Assembly: GCF_019104745.1 (NCBI RefSeq)
Contig: NZ_JAHRWL010000002.1
Span: 942,076 to 1,006,075, forward strand
Reading direction: 5' to 3'
Source: Thalassococcus arenae
GTDB taxonomy: Bacteria > Pseudomonadota > Alphaproteobacteria > Rhodobacterales > Rhodobacteraceae
Length of the DNA: 64,000 nt
Position numbers and translations under genes: made by a program. The notes under the pieces are model-generated. The model did not search any database. It was not told the DNA's origin and worked only from the letters and a program-made list of their open reading frames with translations. Below are positions 28,815 through 37,715 of the stretch, in pieces; within the stretch, counting starts at the first letter, position 1; the number at the start of each line of letters is the position of its first letter.

Positions 28815-30317
28815 TCAGAGATCGAGGCTCATCTGGCGGCTGTCCTTCGGCCTGCCGCGCGGCGCGCGGTCGTTGACGAAATGGCGCTTCGGGTCCTTGC
28901 GGCTGGCATGCTTGCGCACGACGCGGGCGGCTTCTTCGCGGAAATCCGGATCGCGCCGGACCGACCAGATCGCCGCGCGGGCGACCCTGGCGGCGGCCGC
29001 CACATCGACGATGGGCGGCGGATAGCGCAGTGCGGCGGCGCCGTCCCATGTCCACGGCTCTTGCAGATGCGCGTCCGGCACGGCGGCCAGTTCCGGCAGC
29101 CAGCGCCGCGTGAAGGCGCCGGTCGGATCCTGGTCGTGGCCCTGTTTGACCGGGTTGTAGATGCGCAGCGTGTTGATGCCGGTGGTGCCGGATTGCATCT
29201 GGCACTGGCTCCAGTGGATGCCCGGTTCGTAATCGGTGAAGAGCCGCGCGAGATGGGTGCCGGTGACGCGCCAGTCCAGCCAGAGATGGTAGGACGCCAC
29301 GCTCATCAGCATGGAACGCATGCGGAAATTCAGCCAGCCGGTGGCGTGCAGCGACCGCATGCAGGCGTCGACGAAGGGCAGCCCGGTTTCGCCGCTTCGC
29401 CAGGCGTCGAGCCGGGCCGCGTCGGGCTGTGCCGGGCGCAGGCCTTCGTAGGCGCGGTGCAGGCAGCGCGTTTCCAGTTCGGGTTCGTCCTCGAGTTTCT
29501 GCATGAAGTGATCGCGCCAGGCGAGCCGGGACTGAAAGCTTTTCAGGCTGCCGGACCAGCCGTCACGGGTGCCGCGCAGTTCGGCCTGCCGGGCGGCCGT
29601 CGCCCGAACCACCTCGCGCAGCGACAGCGTGCCCAAGGCCAGGTGCGGGCTGAGACGCGAACAGGCCGTCGCGCCCTGCAGCGGCGTCGACATGTCCTTG
29701 CGGTAGGTCCGGCCGCGTTCGGTCAGGAAACCACCCAGCAGCTGCAGTGCCGCCGCGCGCCCCCCGGGTTGCCTGTCGGGGCATGTATCGGCCGGCGTCA
29801 TCGCGTCGGGCAAGGGATCGGAGGCCAGATCGACCGGCGGCAGCGATCGGGGCGCGGGCAGGATGGGCTGCGCCATCCAGCGGTTGCGTTGTGCCGCCCA
29901 GCGGTCGCGATCATGCGCGCCCCTGATGACCGCGCATTGCGGCAGTTCCTGCCAGGGCAACCCCCGGCCCCGCGCCCAGGCCGCTACGCGCCGGTCACGG
30001 GCAAAGGTCCAGGCGTTGCCGGTTTCCTCGTGGCTGAACAGCGCGTCGGCGCCGGTTTCGTCGGCCAGACGATCGAGCTCGGCCACCGCGTCGCCGACCC
30101 GGATGACCAGGTCGGAGCCGATCGCGCGCAGGGCGTCGCGCAGGCAGGTCACGCTGTCGCGCAGAAAGGCGTATTGGCGGCCCGAGACGTCGGGCAATGC
30201 CCAGTATTCGGGTTCGACGACGCAAACGGGAACGACGGCGCCGCGGTCGGCGGCGCGCGTCAGCGCGGCGTGGTCGGCCAGCCGCAGGTCACGCTTGAAC
30301 CAGACCAGCGCCGTCAT
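28815..30317 (-). CDS. Cryptochrome/photolyase-family FAD protein
   Basis: This 500-residue protein starts MTALVWFKRDLRLADHAAL, the DNA-photolyase N-terminal domain. A FAD-binding domain follows, with SRLSPHLALGTLS, LPFVDACMRSLHATGWLNFRMRSM and an end block (DYEPGIHWSQCQMQSG; NPVKQGHDQDP). It is probably a light-driven repair or sensory flavoprotein. Class (CPD, 6-4 or cryptochrome) cannot be fixed by eye. The start at 30317 is set by homology; the longer frame overlaps the upstream small gene. It forms a three-gene unit with the 64-residue membrane protein and DUF2256. Confidence 0.92.
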   Translation of the reverse strand: MTALVWFKRDLRLADHAALTRAADRGAVVPVCVVEPEYWALPDVSGRQYAFLRDSVTCLRDALRAIGSDLVIRVGDAVAELDRLADETGADALFSHEETGNAWTFARDRRVAAWARGRGLPWQELPQCAVIRGAHDRDRWAAQRNRWMAQPILPAPRSLPPVDLASDPLPDAMTPADTCPDRQPGGRAAALQLLGGFLTERGRTYRKDMSTPLQGATACSRLSPHLALGTLSLREVVRATAARQAELRGTRDGWSGSLKSFQSRLAWRDHFMQKLEDEPELETRCLHRAYEGLRPAQPDAARLDAWRSGETGLPFVDACMRSLHATGWLNFRMRSMLMSVASYHLWLDWRVTGTHLARLFTDYEPGIHWSQCQMQSGTTGINTLRIYNPVKQGHDQDPTGAFTRRWLPELAAVPDAHLQEPWTWDGAAALRYPPPIVDVAAAARVARAAIWSVRRDPDFREEAARVVRKHASRKDPKRHFVNDRAPRGRPKDSRQMSLDL

Positions 30318-30324
30318 CGCGCTG

Positions 30325-30519
30325 TCAGTTCTCGACCACCGCGCCGGTGCGGCCGTCGATCTGTCGGTCGGCGCCTTCGATCCCGTCGGATTGTCCGAAG
30401 ACCCAGACCACGAGAGCGAAGAGCAGCACCCCGGCAAATCCGACCACGGCGCCGATCCCGAGCAGGGCCGGCTTGTGCCGTTTCCGTTGTTTTTCGATAT
30501 TCGTGTCGGGGGCCGACAT
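30325..30519 (-). CDS. Small single-pass membrane protein
   Basis: This is a 64-residue ORF with AAGGAG six bases before the ATG at 30519. It has a basic N-terminus (EKQRKRHK), one hydrophobic helix (ALLGIGAVVGFAGVLLFALVVWVFG) and an acidic/polar tail. No family is recognised. Its stop lies 7 bp before the photolyase start, so it is probably first in the photolyase operon. Confidence 0.7.
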   Translation of the reverse strand: MSAPDTNIEKQRKRHKPALLGIGAVVGFAGVLLFALVVWVFGQSDGIEGADRQIDGRTGAVVEN

Positions 30520-30635
30520 GACGTCTCCTTTCAGGTTCAGGGTCGCACGCCGCCGGTGGTTGCAGGTGGCGCCGTCGCGGCCTACCACTTAGGTCACACC
30601 GCCCGTGCATCAACCGCCCTCGCGAAAGGCAGGCC

Positions 30636-33263
30636 ATGAAAGACGCGTCGCCGCAGACGATTTATCTTAGCGATTACAAGCCGTTCGGCTGGCAGATCGA
30701 GGATGTCCACCTGACCTTCCGACTGGCCCCCGAGACGACCCGCGTCATCGCCCGCATCCATTTCGCGCCCAATCCGGGCGCGCCCGCGCAGGACTTTTTC
30801 CTGCATGGAGAAGAGCTGCGGCTGATCCGCGCCGCCATCGACGGGGCCGAGATCGTGCCGGTGGTGACCGCCGAGGGGCTGCGCTGCCCGGTGCCCGACG
30901 GGCCGTTTTTGTGGGAAGCCGAGGTCGAGATCGCGCCGGCCGCCAACACCGCGCTGGAAGGTCTCTACATGTCGAAAGGCATGTATTGCACGCAATGCGA
31001 GGCCGAAGGGTTCCGCAAGATCACCTTTTATCCCGACCGCCCCGACGTGATGAGCACCTTTACCGTGCGGATCGAAGGCGATCTGCCCGTGCTGCTGTCG
31101 AACGGCAATCCCACGGGTGCCGGCGACGGCTGGGCGGAATGGCACGACCCCTGGCCGAAACCGGCCTACCTGTTCGCGCTGGTGGCCGGCGATCTGGTGG
31201 CGCATTCCGACAGCTTCACCACCCGGTCCGGCCGCGCGGTGGCCCTGAACATCTGGGTCCGGCCGGGCGACGAGGGCAAATGCGCCTTCGGGATGGAGGC
31301 GCTCAAGAAGTCGATGACCTGGGACGAAGAGGTCTATGGAAGGGAATACGACCTGGACGTCTTCAACATCGTCGCGGTGGACGATTTCAACATGGGCGCG
31401 ATGGAGAACAAGGGGCTGAACATCTTCAACTCGTCTTGCGTGCTGGCCTCGCCCGAGACCTCGACCGACGACAATTTCGAGCGCATCGAAGCGATCATCG
31501 CGCATGAGTATTTCCACAACTGGACCGGCAACCGCATCACCTGCCGCGACTGGTTCCAGCTGTGCCTGAAGGAAGGGCTGACGGTGTTCCGTGACAGCCA
31601 GTTCACATCCGATATGCGCGGGCCCGAGGTGAAGCGGATCAACGATGTGCGCGATCTGCGGGCGCGCCAGTTCCCCGAGGATCAGGGGCCATTGTCGCAT
31701 CCGGTGCGGCCGGAAAGCTTTCAGGAAATCAACAACTTCTACACCGCGACGGTCTACGAGAAGGGCGCCGAGGTGATCGGCATGCTGAAACGGCTGGTGG
31801 GCGATGACGGCTATGCCAGGGCGTTGGACCTGTATTTCGAGCGCCATGACGGCGACGCGGCGACGATCGAGGATTGGCTGCGCGTCTTCGAGGATGCGAC
31901 GGGCCGCGACCTTGGCCAGTTCAAGCGCTGGTACAGCCAGGCCGGCACGCCGCGCCTGAGCGTGCGCGAAACATGGGAGCCGCGCGCCCCCGCGTCGACG
32001 CCCCCGAGCCGGGATCCCGCGACGCAAGAAGCCCCGGATCAAGCCCGGGGCGACGGGCGCTTTACCCTGAGCTTCACCCAACACACACCGCCGACGCCGG
32101 GACAGCCGGACAAGGCGCCGCAGGTCATCCCCATCGCGGTCGGGCTGCTGAACCCCAACGGCGACGAGGTGGTGCCGACCACCGTTCTGGAGATGACGCA
32201 AGCCAGCCAATCCTTCAGCTTCGACGGGCTGGCCACGCGGCCGGTGGCCTCGATCCTGCGCGGCTTCTCGGCTCCGGTGGTGCTGGAGCGCGAGCAAAGT
32301 CGCGAGGAACGCGCCTTTCTGCTGGCGCATGACACCGATGCCTTCAATCGCTGGGAGGCGTCCCAGTCACTGGCGCGCGACAGCCTGCTGTCGACGATCA
32401 CCGACGGCACGCCACCCGACGCGGCCTGGCTGGATGCGTTGCACAAGGTGGTGACCGACAGCACCCTGACCCCGGATTTCCGGTCATCGATGCTCGACCT
32501 TCCGTCGCAGGGCGAATTGGCGCAATTGCTGCATCGACGCGGGAACGTGCCCGACCCCGACGCCATCTGGCAGGCCAGCGAAGGGCTGCGCGGGATCATG
32601 GCCGAACGCTGGCGGGCCAGTCTGCCCGCCCTCGCCGAAGAGGCGCGGGTCGATGCACCCTACAGGCCGGATGCGGAACAGACCGGCAAGCGCGCCCTGG
32701 GAAGCAAGATATTGGCGCTGCAATCGCGGCTGGACGGCGGCAAGGCGGCACAGGCGCAGTTCGACGCCGCCGACAACATGACGTTGCAACTGACCGCGCT
32801 GGCCTGCCTGCTGCGCGCGGGTGCCGGTGCCGGGGATGCGGCGCTTGCGGCGTTCCACGCGCAGTGGAAAGACGACCGGCTTGTGATGGACAAGTGGTTC
32901 GGATTGCAGGTGGCTTGCGCGGAACCCGACACGGCGGTGTCCGTCGCCGCCGCGCTGACGCGGCACGCGGATTTCGACTGGCGGAACCCCAATCGCTTTC
33001 GCGCCGTGCTGAGCGCGCTGGCGGGCCACCATGCGGCTTTCCATGCCGCCGATGGCAGCGGATACGACCTGCTGGCCGACTGGCTGATCCGGCTGGATGC
33101 CAAGAACCCGCAGACCACGGCGCGGATGTGTGCGGCGTTCCAGACCTGGAAGCGCTACGATGAGGGGCGGCAGGCCAGGGCGCGCGCGGCGCTGGAACGC
33201 ATCGCCGCAACGCCGGGCCTGAGCCGCGACACCAACGAAATGGTCACGAGGATGCTGACATGA
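30636..33263 (+). CDS. pepN: Aminopeptidase N (M1 family) with repeat-derived insertion
   Basis: This 875-residue zinc aminopeptidase resembles E. coli PepN. The exopeptidase motif GAMENKG and the zinc motif HEYFHNWTGNRITCRDWFQLCLKEG (HExxH-x18-E) are intact near residues 255-310. It trims N-terminal residues from peptides in the cytoplasm. Around residues 451-475 there is a low-complexity stretch (RAPASTPPSRDPATQEAPDQ) absent from ordinary PepN, encoded by a palindromic repeat. GCAGGC precedes the ATG weakly. The stop overlaps the SDR start (ATGA). Confidence 0.95.
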   Translation: MKDASPQTIYLSDYKPFGWQIEDVHLTFRLAPETTRVIARIHFAPNPGAPAQDFFLHGEELRLIRAAIDGAEIVPVVTAEGLRCPVPDGPFLWEAEVEIAPAANTALEGLYMSKGMYCTQCEAEGFRKITFYPDRPDVMSTFTVRIEGDLPVLLSNGNPTGAGDGWAEWHDPWPKPAYLFALVAGDLVAHSDSFTTRSGRAVALNIWVRPGDEGKCAFGMEALKKSMTWDEEVYGREYDLDVFNIVAVDDFNMGAMENKGLNIFNSSCVLASPETSTDDNFERIEAIIAHEYFHNWTGNRITCRDWFQLCLKEGLTVFRDSQFTSDMRGPEVKRINDVRDLRARQFPEDQGPLSHPVRPESFQEINNFYTATVYEKGAEVIGMLKRLVGDDGYARALDLYFERHDGDAATIEDWLRVFEDATGRDLGQFKRWYSQAGTPRLSVRETWEPRAPASTPPSRDPATQEAPDQARGDGRFTLSFTQHTPPTPGQPDKAPQVIPIAVGLLNPNGDEVVPTTVLEMTQASQSFSFDGLATRPVASILRGFSAPVVLEREQSREERAFLLAHDTDAFNRWEASQSLARDSLLSTITDGTPPDAAWLDALHKVVTDSTLTPDFRSSMLDLPSQGELAQLLHRRGNVPDPDAIWQASEGLRGIMAERWRASLPALAEEARVDAPYRPDAEQTGKRALGSKILALQSRLDGGKAAQAQFDAADNMTLQLTALACLLRAGAGAGDAALAAFHAQWKDDRLVMDKWFGLQVACAEPDTAVSVAAALTRHADFDWRNPNRFRAVLSALAGHHAAFHAADGSGYDLLADWLIRLDAKNPQTTARMCAAFQTWKRYDEGRQARARAALERIAATPGLSRDTNEMVTRMLT
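32011..32051 (+). repeat. pepN: Palindromic repeat element inside pepN
   Basis: The 8-bp palindrome GGGATCCC (32011-32018) is followed by GCCCCGG-ATCAAGC-CCGGGGC (arms 32031-32037 and 32045-32051) and CGACGG. This GGATCAAG-CCCGGGGCGACG vocabulary matches common intergenic palindromes of alphaproteobacteria (from memory). Here it is in frame and translated within pepN. Confidence 0.65.
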
Positions 33264-34003
33264 GCAAGATCCTGTTCGTCACCGGCGCCAGCGCCGGTAT
33301 CGGTGCCGCCACGGCGCGGCTGGGGCCGGAACACGGCTGGGACCGCGTGGTGGTGCATTACGGCCGCGACCGCGACGGCGCCGAGGCGGTGGCCGCCGAG
33401 GTGCGCGAGACCGGGGCCGAAGCCTTTGTCGTCGGCGCCGATGTGCGCGACGACGACCACATCGCGACGATGCTGCTGGCGGTGGCCGATCTGCCGCCCG
33501 GCCCCATCGGGCTGGTCAACAATGCGGGCGTGGTCTCGCCCACCGGCAAGCTGGCCGACTGCCGGCCCGAACGGGTGCGGCAGGTCTTTGCCGTCAACGT
33601 CTTCGGTGCCATCGAGGTCGCCCGCCAGACCGTCGCGCTGATGCGCAAATGGGGCAAGGGCGGCGGGATCGTGAACGTCTCGTCGGCGGCGGCGCGGCTG
33701 GGCAGCGCCAACCAGTATATCGACTATGCCGCATCCAAGGGCGCCATCGATACGCTGACCCTTGGCCTGGCGGACGAACTGGCGCCCGAGGGCATCCGCG
33801 TCAACGCCATCCGCCCGGGCCTGATCGCCACCGACCTGCACGCCAAGGGCGGCGAGCCCGACCGGCTGGAGCGTATCGGACATACCCCGCCGCTGGGCCG
33901 GCCCGGCAGCGCAGAGGAATGCGCCGAGGCGATCCTGTGGCTGCTGTCGGACGGCGCGTCCTACGTCACGCGGTCGATCCTCGACGTGGCCGGAGGGCGG
34001 TGA
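33260..34003 (+). CDS. Short-chain dehydrogenase/reductase
   Basis: This 247-residue classical SDR has the cofactor motif TGASAGIG (8-15), NNAG near 91, and catalytic Ser (VSSAAARLG) and Tyr-Lys (YAASK, about 157-161). The C-terminal DVAGG end resembles glucose/3-oxoacyl-ACP reductase relatives. It is NAD(P)-dependent and the substrate is not predictable. It is coupled to pepN upstream (ATGA) and to the next gene (GTGA), an unusual tight three-gene set. Confidence 0.93.
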   Translation: MSKILFVTGASAGIGAATARLGPEHGWDRVVVHYGRDRDGAEAVAAEVRETGAEAFVVGADVRDDDHIATMLLAVADLPPGPIGLVNNAGVVSPTGKLADCRPERVRQVFAVNVFGAIEVARQTVALMRKWGKGGGIVNVSSAAARLGSANQYIDYAASKGAIDTLTLGLADELAPEGIRVNAIRPGLIATDLHAKGGEPDRLERIGHTPPLGRPGSAEECAEAILWLLSDGASYVTRSILDVAGGR

Positions 34004-34425
34004 GCTACCGCTTTGAACGCAGCGGGCGGAGGCCGGTGGCGGCGGTCGCGCTGGTGGCGGCCTGGCTGGCGCTTCTGGCGCTCTGGCGGCTGGCCGACGC
34101 AGCGGCGTGGATCGTGGCGATCGGCCTGGCGATCACCCTGCCCGCAGCCTGGGATTTCATCGCTGCGCGGCGCGCTGGCCTGGCCATCGATGCCGGCCGG
34201 CTGACCTGGTGGAGCGGCCGTCACCGGGGCGACGCGCCCCTGGACAAGATAGACCGCGTGCGGCTGGAACGGCGCTTTGACGGGTCGATGCGTGCCCGGC
34301 TGGTGCTGCCGGGCGGCCGGCGCATCACCCTGCCGCAGGATTGCCTGCCGCCGATCGCGGCCTTCGAGGGCGCGCTGGATGCGGCGGGCCTGCGCCACGA
34401 CCGCCACCCGTTTTCGCCGTTCTGA
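34000..34425 (+). CDS. Small membrane protein, unknown function
   Basis: A 141-residue ORF starts at GTG 34000, overlapping the SDR stop (GTGA). Two adjacent hydrophobic helices (VAAVALVAAWLALLALW; AWIVAIGLAITLPAAW) are followed by a soluble domain of about 80 residues (AIDAGRLTWWSGRHRGDAPLDKIDRVRLERRFDG ... RITLPQDCLPP) reminiscent of PH-like/bPH domains. I do not recognise the family. Tight coupling to the SDR and pepN suggests cotranslation. Confidence 0.7.
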   Translation: MSYRFERSGRRPVAAVALVAAWLALLALWRLADAAAWIVAIGLAITLPAAWDFIAARRAGLAIDAGRLTWWSGRHRGDAPLDKIDRVRLERRFDGSMRARLVLPGGRRITLPQDCLPPIAAFEGALDAAGLRHDRHPFSPF

Positions 34426-34499
34426 TCGGCTGCGCATCCGCGGAACCCCGCCGGTGCGCCGGTGCAGCGCGCCAAGACATTGATTTTCCGCCGCGGACG

Positions 34500-34514
34500 C
34501 ATGACATTGTCATG
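34500..34514. promoter_or_regulatory. Palindrome upstream of the PlsC-like gene
   Basis: CATGACA-T-TGTCATG is a perfect 7-bp inverted repeat with a 1-nt centre, 33 bp before the acyltransferase ATG in its short leader. The size and place suit a repressor operator; the regulator is unknown. Confidence 0.35.
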
Positions 34515-34547
34515 TGTTTGTTGCTCCGATCTGCGACGGGGGGGCCC

Positions 34548-35411
34548 ATGAAAGATCGCATCGATCCCCTGATCGAGGAACGCGCGCCGTGGCTGTTCAA
34601 ACCACGCCCGGGCGTGGCATTGGCCCGCGCCGCGCTGAACCATGTCCTCGGCTATGAGAACACCATCGCGCTCGGCGAACGCCTGCGCGACCTGCCGGCC
34701 GATGACATCATGGCGGAACTGGCCCGGATGCTGGCCCGCGATGTCGAGATCGCGGGACGCCAGCACATTCCACTGCACGGGCCGGCGCTGATCGTGGCCA
34801 ATCATCCCACCGGCATCGCCGATGGCATCATCCTGCATCATTTGATCCGCGATCTGCGGCCCGACACCTACTATTTCGCCAATCACGACATCTGCAAGGT
34901 GCTGCCGCAGTTCGAGACGATGATCTGTCCGGTCGAATGGCGGCAGGAAAAGCGCAGCCACGGCAAGACGCGCGAGACCATGGCCTATACCCGCCGCGCG
35001 GTCGAGGACGGCCGGCTGGGCGTGATCTTTCCCTCGGGACGCCTGGCCAAGCGCCGCGGGCTGAGCCTGCATGAACGGCCCTGGATGGCCAGCGCCGCGA
35101 TGATCGCGCGAAAGTTCGACCTGCCGGTGATCCCGGTCAACATCCGCGCGCGCAATTCGGTGCTGTTCTACCTGTTCGACCTGATCCACCCGACATTGCG
35201 CGACATCACGCTGTTCCACGAGACGCTGAACAAGCACCGCCAGCCGTTCCGCATCACCGTGGGCGAGCCGATTTCGGCCGCGGCGCTGCCGGTGAAATCG
35301 GAAGATGGAATCGCGATGCTGCGTCGGGCCACGCTGGCCCTGGGCGGGCCGCGCGCGCCGGTCGTGTCGCTGGTCGATGCCACGCGCCGGCCGAGCTGGC
35401 TCAAGGCCTGA
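34548..35411 (+). CDS. PlsC-family lysophospholipid acyltransferase
   Basis: This 287-residue protein has the PlsC catalytic H-x4-D motif in NHPTGIADG (about residue 85), and later the glycerolipid-binding FPSGRLAKRRG stretch and PVIPVNIRARNS. It acylates a lysophospholipid or related lipid at the membrane. The start at 34548, after a G-rich site, fits homologues; the longer open frame upstream is non-coding by appearance. It is a separate transcription unit 122 bp after the small membrane gene. Confidence 0.87.
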   Translation: MKDRIDPLIEERAPWLFKPRPGVALARAALNHVLGYENTIALGERLRDLPADDIMAELARMLARDVEIAGRQHIPLHGPALIVANHPTGIADGIILHHLIRDLRPDTYYFANHDICKVLPQFETMICPVEWRQEKRSHGKTRETMAYTRRAVEDGRLGVIFPSGRLAKRRGLSLHERPWMASAAMIARKFDLPVIPVNIRARNSVLFYLFDLIHPTLRDITLFHETLNKHRQPFRITVGEPISAAALPVKSEDGIAMLRRATLALGGPRAPVVSLVDATRRPSWLKA

Positions 35412-35452
35412 TCTCTCGGAATTGACGTGACCGAAATCGCCCGCCCGAGCGG

Positions 35453-36190
35453 TCAGCGGCCCTGCGTTGTGACGATGGGAACGCTGCCGAAGGCCGGTTC
35501 GGTTTCGGGCGCCAGCGGCCGCGCCACGGGGCGCAGCGAGCGGGCCAGACCCGTGCAGTAATCCTGCTTGCGGACCCAGGCGGCCATGTCCTCGCGTTTC
35601 TTGCGGGAATGGAACGGACCCCAATCGGCGGCCACGCCGCGCATCCGTTGGCTGATCACCTGGTCACGCGGCACGGTGACGGCCATGATCCGCAGGGCGC
35701 AGGACAGGTTGTCCTCGGGATCTTTCAGCGCCGATCCGGTCCGGGCCTTGCAGCCGTAGCCGCGTGCCGTTCCGGGCAGGATCTGGGTCAGACCGTACCA
35801 CAGGCCGCCGCCGCCAACGGCATGCGGGCGGTGCGTGCTTTCGTGCCAGGCCAGGGACGAGATGAGCCCCACCCAGAACGCTTCGCGCTGCGCGCGGTCG
35901 GCGGTGGGATAGGCCGGGCACCAGGCCGCGATATCCTTGGGAACGAGTTCCGGCAACACGCTGGCATGGCCGCGCAGCGCCGACAATGTCGCCAGGGTCC
36001 AGGCGGAGCGGCCGTTGCGGCTGCCCCAGCGGGCCTTGGGGATCACCAGGGTGCGTGCCATCGGGCGCAACGAGGCATCCACCGCCTGCGCGGATGGCGC
36101 GGTGGTGATCGCCGGTTTCGGCGTGACTTCGGTTACAGCCCCCACAGGCGCGGCAACCAGCATGAGGATAAGGCTCAGATGGCGCAGCAT
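35453..36190 (-). CDS. Lytic transglycosylase (SLT domain), secreted
   Basis: This 245-residue protein starts at 36190 and has a signal peptide ([12 protein letters not shown]). The SLT-like catalytic region reads [36 protein letters not shown], with Glu in WHESTH as the likely catalytic acid and the G-LTQ-LP-TA block of soluble lytic transglycosylases. It should cut the peptidoglycan glycan strand in the periplasm. The three mature Cys could form disulfides. It is divergent from the next unknown gene across 212 bp. Confidence 0.85.
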   Translation of the reverse strand: MLRHLSLILMLVAAPVGAVTEVTPKPAITTAPSAQAVDASLRPMARTLVIPKARWGSRNGRSAWTLATLSALRGHASVLPELVPKDIAAWCPAYPTADRAQREAFWVGLISSLAWHESTHRPHAVGGGGLWYGLTQILPGTARGYGCKARTGSALKDPEDNLSCALRIMAVTVPRDQVISQRMRGVAADWGPFHSRKKREDMAAWVRKQDYCTGLARSLRPVARPLAPETEPAFGSVPIVTTQGR

Positions 36191-36402
36191 GACCGCGATT
36201 CCTGCCAGCCGGGCATGGGTTTGGCAAGACGACACGGCGCGCATCGGCGATAAGCCGCCGTCGATCAACCCTTGCGATAACGCCCCGGCCGCCCTGCCCG
36301 CGAATTGCCCCAACGCGGCGCGCCAAATCCTTGCCGATGCCGCGTTGCCGCCGCAATCCCGGGCAAGACTGCGTGCAAGGAAATCCACAACCGTTGCCGA
36401 CG

Positions 36403-37650
36403 ATGCCAAGCACCCTGACCCGCCGACTGCCCAAGTTCAGCCTGCCGACCTTTCATTGGCGGACGTTCGGTGCGCGCCCGCAGCCCGTCCCCGCCGAACC
36501 GCCGGCGGCTGCGACACCGCTACGGCCCCGCATCGACATCGCCGTGCGGGCCGTTTCGCCCGAGGGCGAGGCCCGTTCGCGGCATCGCAACCTGGGTCGT
36601 CACCTGGCACGACAGGGCGCCTGGGACGATCTTGGCGCCGCCATCCGCGAAGCCGACGCCGCCCGCGCCGCGACGCCCGGCGGCCTGCCGGTTGCCGCGC
36701 TGATGGCCGATGGTGCGGCGTCGGACGCGTTGGACAGCGCGCGGCTCGCCGTGCGGGACGACGATCCCGGCCAGGCCCGGCTTGCGATGACAGACCTGCA
36801 GGACAACCTTGCCGATTGCCCCGACGATTTCGGCGCCGCCGCGGTCGTGGCCCGCGCCCATGTCGCGCTGGCCGAAGCCTGGGACGTGCAGGCGCGACGC
36901 GGCAAACACGCCGCGGCCTGCAACGATGCACGCGACCGGTGCTACGAGACGGCCTTGTGCCTTGCCGACCGCTTCGATCCCTTCGCGCTGGACAGCCCCC
37001 TGCTCGCCCGGTTGCGCTGTGCGCTTCTGGCGATCGACGCGCGGCCGCAGGCGCGTGTCGCGGACGATTACGAAGACGCGATCGACCTCGACCCCGCCTG
37101 CCCCGATCACATGCGCGCGCTCGGCCGCGACCTGATGCCCGACCGCTACGGCGATTTCGAGAAGCTCGACCGCGAGGCCCGCCGCACTGCCGCGCGGGTG
37201 CAGGACATCTGGGGCCTGGGCGGATATGTCTGGGTCATGCTGGACCCGCTGACCCTGGATCCGCGCGCCTTTCGCCGTCTCGACGCAGAGCTGTTCATCG
37301 CCGGCATGCACGATATCCTGGAACGGCGTGGCGACCAGCACATGGTGAACCGGCTGGCGGCGTTCTGCGGCTATTCGTTGTCGGGCAAGGCGATCGCCGG
37401 TTCCACCCGTGCACGCATCGCCAATTGCCTGGGCTGGATCGCCCGCGACCACCTGCGCGAGGTGCATCCGCTGGCCTGGACAGAGGCGCGCCGCCCGGGC
37501 CAGACCGAGGATCGCCCCGGCGAAGACCCGGTCAGCCGCGGCAAGGTGCGCGCATTGTCGGCCCTGGCCGAGCATTTCGCGCCGCAACTGCGCGACGACC
37601 AGCGGCTGATCTTCTCGGACGCGGGTCTGAACTTCCTGCGCGACGCCTGA
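36403..37650 (+). CDS. Hypothetical alpha-helical protein, unknown function
   Basis: This is a 415-residue ORF (start 36403; a TTG at 36394 with AAGGAA upstream is an alternative). There is no signal peptide or membrane helix. The sequence is rich in Ala, Arg and Asp, with helical repeat-like segments ([58 protein letters not shown]), possibly TPR-like. Paired Cys occur near 185-200. No family was recognised. It is followed 65 bp later by gatB on the same strand. Codon use is like its neighbours. Confidence 0.75.
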   Translation: MPSTLTRRLPKFSLPTFHWRTFGARPQPVPAEPPAAATPLRPRIDIAVRAVSPEGEARSRHRNLGRHLARQGAWDDLGAAIREADAARAATPGGLPVAALMADGAASDALDSARLAVRDDDPGQARLAMTDLQDNLADCPDDFGAAAVVARAHVALAEAWDVQARRGKHAAACNDARDRCYETALCLADRFDPFALDSPLLARLRCALLAIDARPQARVADDYEDAIDLDPACPDHMRALGRDLMPDRYGDFEKLDREARRTAARVQDIWGLGGYVWVMLDPLTLDPRAFRRLDAELFIAGMHDILERRGDQHMVNRLAAFCGYSLSGKAIAGSTRARIANCLGWIARDHLREVHPLAWTEARRPGQTEDRPGEDPVSRGKVRALSALAEHFAPQLRDDQRLIFSDAGLNFLRDA

Positions 37651-37715
37651 CGCCCTTGCCCCGCCGCGGGGGCTGGATTATCCCCTCTCGCAACGACAAG
37701 CGGATGAGGTGGCCG

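Noticed and set aside
35937-37715. Possible long N-terminal extension of GatB, open to 35937
   Set aside because: It would overlap the transglycosylase and the 415-residue gene; GatB homology begins at 37716.
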